From Bacteroidia bacterium (GTDB lineage: Bacteria > Bacteroidota > Bacteroidia > Flavobacteriales > Flavobacteriaceae): DNA of 60,817 nucleotides. The notes beneath the pieces are model-generated. The model did not search any database. It was not told the DNA's origin and worked only from the letters and a program-made list of their open reading frames with translations. Within the stretch, counting starts at the first letter, position 1. Each line of letters opens with the position of its first letter. Of this stretch, positions 54,400 through 60,817 are shown piece after piece. The translations under genes and the position numbers were made by a program. Location: positions 1 through 60,817 of the forward strand of contig JAUIKY010000019.1 in NCBI GenBank assembly GCA_030430535.1, written 5' to 3'.

Positions 54400-57300
54400 T
54401 CAGCTTTGCTGAAGATATTCGTTTGGCGTGCAGTTATAAACTTCCTTGAAGCATTTAATGAAATAGGATGGCGTATTAAAGCCGACTTGATAAGCGATTT
54501 CTGAAATGGTTGAATCTGATTTTCTTAAAAGATCTATGGACAGCTTTAAACGTTGCGACCTGATAAATTCTGAAGTGCTCACCCCGGCAATGGCCTTTAA
54601 TTTTCGATGCAATTGTGTTCTGCTCATACCCATGTTTTTGGCGAAAGCCACACTTGTAAAATCGGGATTGATTAAATTATCATCCAGCACCGTTTTTAAA
54701 CGTTTGAGAAAATCTTCTTCGGTGGAGGAAATTTGAATATCAGGGCTCACCGTAAACCCTTTGCTAAAATGCTTTTGAAGTTTTTCGCGGTTTTCAATCA
54801 ATTTTTCAACACGTAATTTTAGGGTTTCTGGATCAAAAGGTTTGGTTACATAAGCGTCTGCTCCGGTCTTTAAACCTTCTTTTTTTTGTGCTTCGCCCAC
54901 TTTGGCCGTTAAAAGTATTATGGGTATATGGCTGGTTAACACATCATATTTTAGCGTATTGCACAAATAAATACCGTCATGCACCGGCATCATCACATCA
55001 CTGATAATCAAATCGGGGATTTGCTTCAATGCCTTTTCAACGCCTATTTTTCCGTTTTTGGCCTCAATGATTTTATAAATGCCTTTAAAAATAGTAGCTA
55101 TAAACGCCCGTATATCGGCATCATCTTCAACAATGAGCAAACTGGGACTATCGTCGTTCAAATCTGCTTCAGCATGTACATCATAAAGCAACTCCTCTTC
55201 AATGTCATTTTTATATATTTCTGAAGGGTGAAATGCCTTTTTGCTTACGGGAAGCGTCACCGTAAATTGGATCTTATTGGTATCGATACTGTTTGCGATT
55301 ATCCTTCCCTTTGAAAGTGTTACCAATTCCTTTACCAATGCCAGCCCTACCCCAACACCTTCGGCTGTGGTATCGTCTTGGTAAAACCGTTCGAAAAGTT
55401 TTCCGAGGTCTTTTTTTGAAATTTCCTTGGTGGTATTGATTACCGAAAGCACCAAATTATCTTCCTGTTGGTTGGCATCAAAAATAATACGGCTGTTCTC
55501 CGGAGCATATTTTATGGCATTTGAAAACAGGTTTGAAACCGTTTTTTCAATAATATCGGGATCGTACCAAACCGCATTTAATCGCTCAATTTTGCTGTTT
55601 ATATCAATATGCTTTTCGGAAGCTTTGTATCGAAACGCCGAAACAATTTGGGTTAAAAGGATGTTCAAATTGCCTTTTGAAACTTTTAAACGCACCTGTC
55701 CGGAATCGATCATTGATAAATCCACCATCTGATTGACCAAATTAAGCAACCTATTGGCATTTTGTTTCACCAAGCCCAATTCCTTTCGGTCTTCGGGTTT
55801 TAAATGGTCTTTGGATAATTGATGGTCAATGGGCCCCGAAATGAGTGTGAGCGGCGTTCTAAATTCATGCGAAATATTGGTGTAAAGCTTGGTTTTAAAC
55901 TCATCCAGCTTTTTTAAGCGTTCGGTTTCGGCATGCTCCAATTGCAATTGGGTCTTTACATGCCACCTAAACTTTAAGTACCTGTAAACCCCCAACATGA
56001 TGAGCAGTAACATTAAAATATAGGCACCCTTCATAACTCCCGTAAAATACCAGGGTTTTAAAATGGTGAACGAAAAGGATGCGGGTTCGTTATTCCAAAC
56101 CCCATCATAGTTTGAGGAAACGACCTGAAACGTATAGTTGTTTGGCGGTAAATTGGTGTAATGTGCAAAATTGATGTTTTTGGGCATCACCCAATCGGTA
56201 TCGTAATTTAAAAGTCTGTATTTATAATGATTACGTTCGGGTTGTGAAAAATGCAAGCTGGAAAAGGTAAACGTAACCGTGTTTTGGTTGTATTTTAATT
56301 CGGAATTTTGATTTAAAGGCCTGTCTTTCGAAAACACTTCAAACTTCGAAATAATGGTTTTGGGTTTAGCCGAATTATAAGTTAATTGCTCTGGATTGAA
56401 CCAGTTGAGCCCTTCAAGCCCCCCGAAATAAATAGTGCCATGTGCATCTTTGAAATAAGCCCCAGTATTGAACTCGGTATCCTGCAAACCATCATCAACA
56501 CTAAATCCTTCAAATTTTTCGTTTTTGGGGTCGAAACGGCACAAACCATTATTGGTACTCAACCATAAATTTTGGTCGCTATCGGGCAACACGCCATAAA
56601 CCACTTGGTTGGGCAATCCATCGCTTTTAGTATACGTTTTTATGGATTGATTTACGACATTGTACTTTTTTAAACCATTGCCAAAAGTGCCTACCCAAAG
56701 TGTTTCGCCAACCAAAAGCAACGATTTTATTTTATCGTCTAAACCTTTAATTTTTTCAACCTTTTCCGTTTTGGCATTCCATTTGAACACGCCCGAATTA
56801 TCGGTACCAATCCATAAATCACCATTTTCACCCTTAATTAAAGCCCTGATATTGTTATCGGCCAACGCCGAATTTTCAATATTAATTTCCTTAACTATGC
56901 CTTTGGTTTTATCGAACAAAACAACGCCGTGCCGTTCGGTGGCCAACCACCTTCGGTTTTTCGATTCTGCCAAAATACGCCAAATGGTGTAGCCCTTCAA
57001 TTCAGGATAAACACTGTAATTTTTCAGGTTTTCAATAATATTTAGTCCGTAGCCTTGATGCCCCACCCAAAGATCGTTTTCAAAAACATTTAAGCTTATA
57101 ATACGATTGCTGTTAAGTTTTGAGTTCTCGGTGGTTAAAGTTTTATACGTTTCGTTTTTAGTATCGTAAAAGGTCAGTCCTTTTCCAGAAGTGCCAATCC
57201 AGAAGTTATCGTCGCTATCGGTAGTGAAACTTCTCACCATATCTACATTCACCGACCGTGGCACTTGGTTGTTGGTTAAAATATTGAATTTTATAAGGTG

Positions 57301-58275
57301 CTCATCGTAGTAGCTAGCGCCCGTCCCATCTGAGCCAATCCAAATTACCCCAGTGATGTCTTCATACAAACAAAGCATATCGTTGTAGTGAATGGCAAAA
57401 GGGTTGTTTTTATTGGCCTTAAAATTTTTGACACTATTGGTGGGAAAATCAATTAAAAAAACGCCGTTGCCATAGGTAGCGATCCATAGGCGATTTTTAC
57501 TATCGATTAATAAATCTTCAATATTCAAGTCATCGGGCAAGTTGGGGTGGCTGTATTTTTTGAATTGATTGCTGTTTTTAGGCATGTAAAAAAGTCCATT
57601 GCCGAAGGCCCCCAACCAAACCCCTTCATTACGATCATTTTCCAAGGCGCTAAAATTGGTTTCTATGGAAACCTCGACAGGGATTTCTACATAACGGCCA
57701 TTGCTATACACCCGATAAACGGCATTTGAAGCCGCCACCAAAACCTCTTTGCCCTGTTGTGCAATATGATAAACTGTAGCCTTTGTATCTTCATTTTTTA
57801 AAATTTGAATCGTGTCTTTGGTTCGGGCGTCAACTTTTAAAAGTCCGTTGCCATAAGTGCCAATAAAAAGATTTAAAGTTTCGTCCTGAAAAATAGTGCT
57901 CGCCTTAAACGGAAGCTTTACAATTTTAAAATCGTCTGTTTTTGGCCGATAAAGCTCCAATTGTCCTGAATGGGTAATGATCCACAACCTATTTTGCACA
58001 TCAATGTATACTTTGCCTAAATTACTGAACGTACTTCGGGTAATATCCTCAAACTGTTTGTTGTAGTATTTAAAAGTGCGTCCGTTGTATCGGTTAAGTC
58101 CGTCTTGCGTGGCAAACCACATATAGCCAATGGAGTCTTGAGCCATACTAATAACACTGTTTTGCGACAAACCGTGCTCTACCGTTAGCCCCCTAAAAGC
58201 CATTTGTTCTTTATGGTTTTGGGCAAAAACAGCAAACGTAATCAAATATACCAGAACCGTTCTTAAAGCACTCAT
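54400..58275 (-). CDS. Hybrid two-component sensor/response regulator with AraC output (HTCS)
   Basis: This 1291-residue protein has a signal peptide (to about 18) and a periplasmic sensor of two seven-bladed propeller-like Reg_prop arrays (about 25-650; DSIGYMWFATQDGLNRYNG, DGLPNQVVYGV). A Y_Y_Y domain (~680-745) and one membrane helix (~750-768) come next. Then come HisKA with His803 in NISHEFRTPLT, HATPase_c (GVGVGLALVKEL), a receiver with Asp1093 in IISDVMMPVHDG, and an AraC-type DNA-binding domain (~1190-1291; FNTPSYFIKCFKE). Such proteins sense oligosaccharides and switch on polysaccharide loci. No SusC/SusD or glycoside hydrolase is adjacent, so its target is unclear. Confidence 0.93.
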   Translation of the reverse strand: MSALRTVLVYLITFAVFAQNHKEQMAFRGLTVEHGLSQNSVISMAQDSIGYMWFATQDGLNRYNGRTFKYYNKQFEDITRSTFSNLGKVYIDVQNRLWIITHSGQLELYRPKTDDFKIVKLPFKASTIFQDETLNLFIGTYGNGLLKVDARTKDTIQILKNEDTKATVYHIAQQGKEVLVAASNAVYRVYSNGRYVEIPVEVSIETNFSALENDRNEGVWLGAFGNGLFYMPKNSNQFKKYSHPNLPDDLNIEDLLIDSKNRLWIATYGNGVFLIDFPTNSVKNFKANKNNPFAIHYNDMLCLYEDITGVIWIGSDGTGASYYDEHLIKFNILTNNQVPRSVNVDMVRSFTTDSDDNFWIGTSGKGLTFYDTKNETYKTLTTENSKLNSNRIISLNVFENDLWVGHQGYGLNIIENLKNYSVYPELKGYTIWRILAESKNRRWLATERHGVVLFDKTKGIVKEINIENSALADNNIRALIKGENGDLWIGTDNSGVFKWNAKTEKVEKIKGLDDKIKSLLLVGETLWVGTFGNGLKKYNVVNQSIKTYTKSDGLPNQVVYGVLPDSDQNLWLSTNNGLCRFDPKNEKFEGFSVDDGLQDTEFNTGAYFKDAHGTIYFGGLEGLNWFNPEQLTYNSAKPKTIISKFEVFSKDRPLNQNSELKYNQNTVTFTFSSLHFSQPERNHYKYRLLNYDTDWVMPKNINFAHYTNLPPNNYTFQVVSSNYDGVWNNEPASFSFTILKPWYFTGVMKGAYILMLLLIMLGVYRYLKFRWHVKTQLQLEHAETERLKKLDEFKTKLYTNISHEFRTPLTLISGPIDHQLSKDHLKPEDRKELGLVKQNANRLLNLVNQMVDLSMIDSGQVRLKVSKGNLNILLTQIVSAFRYKASEKHIDINSKIERLNAVWYDPDIIEKTVSNLFSNAIKYAPENSRIIFDANQQEDNLVLSVINTTKEISKKDLGKLFERFYQDDTTAEGVGVGLALVKELVTLSKGRIIANSIDTNKIQFTVTLPVSKKAFHPSEIYKNDIEEELLYDVHAEADLNDDSPSLLIVEDDADIRAFIATIFKGIYKIIEAKNGKIGVEKALKQIPDLIISDVMMPVHDGIYLCNTLKYDVLTSHIPIILLTAKVGEAQKKEGLKTGADAYVTKPFDPETLKLRVEKLIENREKLQKHFSKGFTVSPDIQISSTEEDFLKRLKTVLDDNLINPDFTSVAFAKNMGMSRTQLHRKLKAIAGVSTSEFIRSQRLKLSIDLLRKSDSTISEIAYQVGFNTPSYFIKCFKEVYNCTPNEYLQQS

Positions 58276-58518
58276 TTAATGGATTTACCCATAAATCTAC
58301 AAAAATGCAGCGAACAATAAGGAATTTCTTGAAACCAAGATTCACATAAACAAAACCACGGCAACTCAACTGTTATAAAGTCCTTTAAAATTGAATCTGA
58401 AAAGCGAAATTACTTTATTTGGATTCTCGTCTTCACTGGAATGACAAATTCGACTGCGCTCATTGCACCGCAAATTCAACGGAAACCATGTCGCAAAGCG
58501 AGGTGGAATTCTTTTAGA
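58276..58518. other. Intergenic region with a repeat-like segment
   Basis: This 243-base gap between the hybrid sensor gene and the KdnA-like gene contains the promoter of the sensor and the repeat copy at 58418-58515. I see no coding sequence. Confidence 0.5.
58418..58515. repeat. Intergenic repeat, copy 1
   Basis: Shares with the copy at 59802-59875 the order GGATTC(C/T)C..., GGAATGACAA, a TTCAA-GGAAACC block, a small GTCGC/GCGA-type hairpin and a T-rich end. This copy has about 28 additional bases in the middle. Confidence 0.5.
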
Positions 58519-59715
58519 TTAACCGAGAACTTCCGAGATAATTTTGGCCATTTTTTGGGCACGGGTTTTTACCTCGTCTTCGGTCCACGATAATTTAATT
58601 AAACAGGAAATGTTTCTGGCAATATAATCGTCAGATTTTGGATAACTCTTTGTTTGCAGGTATTCTAGTCCCTCTTTCACTTCTTTTGAAATGGGATATA
58701 AAGATTTTAAATTCTTTAAATGTTCCCATTTACGAATGTAGTGCCAATTGTTGTTGTAGTAATGAAAACAAGCATCAATACCATTTTTCTTAAACGCTTC
58801 CGATACTTTGGTTGCGGCTTCTAAATCCGGAAGGAAGAAACTTAAAAATCCGTAACTTTCCTCGCCACCTTCGGGAACGGTTCGAAATGTAACTTCAGGA
58901 ATATTACTTAATTCCGATTTAATAATATTGAAATGCTTCTTTTGGATTTCTATGAATTCAGGCAAACGTTTAACTTGCGCCAAACCTACAGCAGCGTGCA
59001 ATTCGGAAATCCTGAAATTATAGCCCAAAAACGGATGGCTCTCCGCCCCACGATCGTTGCCCACATGGTCATGCCCGTGGTCGCTGTAATGGTCGGCATT
59101 GGTATAATAAGCTTCTTTATTGGTTACTACAGCGCCACCTTCACCACAGGTAATGGTTTTTACAAAATCGAACGAAAAACAGCCCAGATCGCCAATACTG
59201 CCCAATGGTTTGTTTTTATAAGTGCCACCAATGGCTTGGCAGGCATCTTCGATTAACAGTAAATTATTGGCTTTACAGATTTTTTGTAATGCATCCATTT
59301 TAGCCATGCTTCCACACATTTGCACCACCATAACGGCTTTGGTTTTTGGTGTAATGGCTGACTGCACAGCTTCGGGATCTAACCCCAAAGTATCGTCGAT
59401 ATCCACCAAAATGGGAATGGCACCTAGCATCATAATGGCTTCAAAACTGGCCACAAATGTGAATGTGGGCATAATGACTTCATCGCCCGCACCAACGCCC
59501 GCCGATGCCAAAGCTATCGATACGGCCGCAGTTCCGCTTGATACCAATTGAGCGTATTTGGATTGCAATGTATTTTGAAGTTCAGCCTCCAGCTCTTTGG
59601 CTTTCCAATGGCCATTGCGCATACCATCGAAACCGTAGCGCATCAATACGCCACTGTCTAAAACATCGTTGACTTCTTTTCTTTCTTGTTGTCCAAATAG
59701 TTCGAATCCTGGCAT
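58519..59715 (-). CDS. DegT/DnrJ/EryC1/StrS aminotransferase, KdnA-like
   Basis: This 398-residue PLP enzyme has Lys186 in FSFDFVKTITCGEGG as Schiff-base residue. It carries long stretches that I recall from KdnA (8-amino-3,8-dideoxy-manno-octulosonate transaminase): MCGSMAKMDALQKICK, EDACQAIGGTYK, DHGHDH-x-G-x-DRGAESHP, and WHY-x3-W-x-H. KdnA converts a keto-Kdo intermediate to Kdo8N for LPS. The partner dehydrogenase KdnB is not in the window. General sugar aminotransferase is the alternative. The start MPGFELFG matches the family N-terminus. Confidence 0.78.
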   Translation of the reverse strand: MPGFELFGQQERKEVNDVLDSGVLMRYGFDGMRNGHWKAKELEAELQNTLQSKYAQLVSSGTAAVSIALASAGVGAGDEVIMPTFTFVASFEAIMMLGAIPILVDIDDTLGLDPEAVQSAITPKTKAVMVVQMCGSMAKMDALQKICKANNLLLIEDACQAIGGTYKNKPLGSIGDLGCFSFDFVKTITCGEGGAVVTNKEAYYTNADHYSDHGHDHVGNDRGAESHPFLGYNFRISELHAAVGLAQVKRLPEFIEIQKKHFNIIKSELSNIPEVTFRTVPEGGEESYGFLSFFLPDLEAATKVSEAFKKNGIDACFHYYNNNWHYIRKWEHLKNLKSLYPISKEVKEGLEYLQTKSYPKSDDYIARNISCLIKLSWTEDEVKTRAQKMAKIISEVLG

Positions 59716-59767
59716 AATTATGTTTTGTCTTTCTTTTAAATTTAAAAAATGCTGTTTTGCGTTAGGG

Positions 59768-59784
59768 TCCCGATAGTTATCGGA
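59768..59784. repeat. Palindrome TCCCGATAGTTATCGGA
   Basis: A near-perfect inverted repeat of the CCCGATA/TATCGGG type seen in intergenic DNA of many flavobacteria, as I recall. A decayed copy appears at 49524-49536. Confidence 0.5.
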
Positions 59785-59801
59785 GGCCTTTCTGAGTTGT
59801 A

Positions 59802-59875
59802 TTTAGATTCCCTTTTTCAAGGGAATGACAATTTCAAAGGAAACCCCGACGCACAGCGTCGAGGAATTTTTTTTT
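59802..59875. repeat. Intergenic repeat, copy 2
   Basis: Contains GATTCCCTTTTTCAAGGGAATGAC (itself an inverted repeat), AAGGAAACC, then CCCGACGC ACA GCGTCGAGG and a T9 run. It is the shorter relative of the copy at 58418-58515; both lie just past the 3' end of a minus-strand gene. Confidence 0.5.
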
Positions 59876-59876
59876 A

Positions 59877-60506
59877 TTAAATTTCGATAATGGCTTCCTC
59901 GATGGGTTTGCGCACTTTTTTGAACCCTGAAAACATATCGTCGTCGGCACGGTAGCCGATGGGCAACAGCAACACCGATTTTAATCCTTTTTCTTCGAGC
60001 TGAAGGATTTCGTCGTACTTAGCCGGCACGAAACCTTCCATGGGGCAAGAATCGATACCCTCGATAGCACAAACCGTCATTAAATTCCCCAATGCGATAT
60101 ACGCTTGGTTGGTGGACCATTTTTGGCGCTCTTGCACTGACATGCCTTTTATCATTTTTATGAGGTCTTCGCGGTAGGGTTTTAAAATCTCGTCGGGCGT
60201 ATTGCGGATGCCTTTTATATTGTTGTAATATTCGGTTACATCGTCTTGCAGAATATTGTCTTGAATGCAAATAATGAGCAAATGCGAGGCATCGACTACT
60301 TGCTTTTGGTTGTAAGCGTACTGTTGCAATGGCGCCCGGGTAGCCTTGTCTTCTACAATAATGAGCTTGATGGTTTGGAGACCGAACGAGGTTGCCGTAA
60401 GGTTAAAGGCTTGTTTTACTACGTTTAATTTATCTTCGGGCAGTATTTTTTCTGCATTGAATTTTTTGGTAGCGTAACGCCATTTTAACTGCTTTATGGT
60501 ATCCAT
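59877..60506 (-). CDS. NAD(P)H-dependent nitroreductase-family oxidoreductase
   Basis: This 209-residue protein begins MDTIKQLKWRYATKKFN, the usual N-terminus of FMN-binding NfsB-type nitroreductases. TSFGLQTIKLIIV, QAYIALGNLMTVCAIEGIDSCPMEGF and LLPIGYR follow as expected. The reading frame is open 60 codons further upstream, but the extra segment is unlike the family and a full promoter lies at 60525-60557, so ATG 60506 is chosen. Substrate probably quinones or nitroaromatics. It is divergent from the tRNA gene. Confidence 0.9.
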   Translation of the reverse strand: MDTIKQLKWRYATKKFNAEKILPEDKLNVVKQAFNLTATSFGLQTIKLIIVEDKATRAPLQQYAYNQKQVVDASHLLIICIQDNILQDDVTEYYNNIKGIRNTPDEILKPYREDLIKMIKGMSVQERQKWSTNQAYIALGNLMTVCAIEGIDSCPMEGFVPAKYDEILQLEEKGLKSVLLLPIGYRADDDMFSGFKKVRKPIEEAIIEI

Positions 60507-60524
60507 TATATAATATAATTTGTG

Positions 60525-60557
60525 CAAAAATAAGGTTTGTGTTTTGTTTTTTACAAA
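60525..60557 (-). promoter_or_regulatory. Promoter for the nitroreductase gene
   Basis: On the minus strand TTTG (60554-60557), a 21-base spacer and TATTTTTG (60525-60532), full matches for both elements. It lies within the longer open frame and so supports ATG 60506. Confidence 0.68.
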
Positions 60558-60620
60558 TAACAGGCTAAAATATGATGGTATGGCCTTGCAGAAAATTATT
60601 TTAAAAAAACTGCACTTTTC

Positions 60621-60652
60621 TTTGAAAGAATTAAAAAAGGGTTTTATATTTG
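60621..60652 (+). promoter_or_regulatory. Promoter for tRNA-Ser
   Basis: TTTG (60621-60624), a 20-base spacer and TATATTTG (60645-60652), full matches for both elements. The transcript would start about 30 bases before the tRNA. Confidence 0.72.
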
Positions 60653-60690
60653 CACCCGCATTCAGGCAAATAGCTTGATGAGGCACTCAA

Positions 60691-60778
60691 GGAGAAATGG
60701 CAGAGTGGTCGAATGCGGCAGTCTTGAAAACTGTTGAGGGTCACACCTCCGGGGGTTCGAATCCCTCTTTCTCCGCCA
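60691..60778 (+). tRNA. tRNA-Ser (anticodon UGA)
   Basis: An 88-base class II tRNA. The acceptor arm GGAGAAA pairs with TTTCTCC, followed by G and an encoded CCA. The anticodon loop CUUGAAA lies between GCAGU and ACUGU, giving anticodon UGA. A long variable arm (TGAGGGTCACACCTCC) and the T-loop TTCGAAT are present, as expected for serine. Confidence 0.96.
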
Positions 60779-60817
60779 AGATTTATTCAAAATCGACGAA
60801 AGTCCTGTAAACTCAAT

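Noticed and set aside
59802-59875. Repeat copy 2 as a terminator of the nitroreductase gene
   Set aside because: The hairpin and T run are oriented for plus-strand transcription, whereas the adjacent gene is on the minus strand.
60507-60686. 60-residue extension of the nitroreductase
   Set aside because: A complete promoter lies inside it and the family starts at MDTIKQLKWRYATKKF.

Overview
The window is chromosomal DNA from a member of the Bacteroidota, most likely a marine Flavobacteriaceae. Evidence: C-terminal type IX secretion (T9SS) sorting domains on four proteins, Bacteroidota-type promoters (a -7 element TAnnTTTG with a TTG/TTTG about 17-23 bases upstream), a hybrid two-component sensor with an AraC output domain, DUF3667 and DUF4834 proteins, an LptF/LptG-type permease, and a probable sulfonolipid (capnine) gene pair. 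I see no insertion sequence, phage, CRISPR array or rRNA. The only RNA gene is a tRNA-Ser(UGA) at the right end.

Layout. 1-6.7 kb: the tail of one T9SS protein, then two secreted proteins made of four and three copies of a cysteine-free domain of about 260 residues. 6.7-12.5 kb: an outer-membrane lipoprotein, a DUF3667 membrane protein, a divergent HPP/LysR pair, a JmjC-like oxygenase and a very basic Asn/Arg/Tyr-rich secreted protein. 12.5-18 kb: a minus-strand surface-glycan operon (DUF4834, YfhO-like, GT4, flippase). 18-25 kb: an outer-membrane transporter, a GNAT protein, an alpha-oxoamine synthase (probable cysteate acyltransferase), a cysteine-synthase relative (candidate cysteate synthase) and an oligopeptidase B. 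25-35.5 kb: YbaB; a two-gene exopolysaccharide unit in which a glycoside-hydrolase-like protein precedes a 1254-residue GT2/GH26-like/pseudo-hydrolase fusion; then a GT2/ATP-grasp/HAD operon, a membrane protein and a second ATP-grasp enzyme.

35.5-46 kb: prfB with a programmed +1 frameshift, HAD phosphatase, ArsC, a TonB-receptor-like outer-membrane barrel, a 59-residue membrane protein, and oxidative-stress and central-metabolism genes (1-Cys peroxiredoxin, fumarase, KatG, Tpx) with diacylglycerol kinase. 46-52.7 kb: a plus-strand run of FtsK, a LolA-like protein, an LptF/LptG-like permease, and RibB fused to a GTP cyclohydrolase II domain that has lost its zinc ligands. 52.7-60.8 kb: a T9SS repeat protein, a hybrid two-component regulator without a SusC/SusD pair, a KdnA-like aminotransferase flanked by related intergenic repeats, a nitroreductase and tRNA-Ser.

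Envelope construction is the recurring theme: glycan synthesis and export, possible sulfonolipid headgroup and acylation enzymes, LPS/lipoprotein transport, a Kdo8N-type aminotransferase, and T9SS cargo. The best candidates for something undescribed are the GT2-GH26-pseudoGH synthase with its paralogous partner (25.6-30.7 kb), the tandem-domain T9SS proteins (0.35-6.6 kb), and the GNAT/acyltransferase/PLP-synthase sulfonolipid neighbourhood (19.2-22.9 kb). All functional statements are read from sequence and recalled family features; no database search was run.
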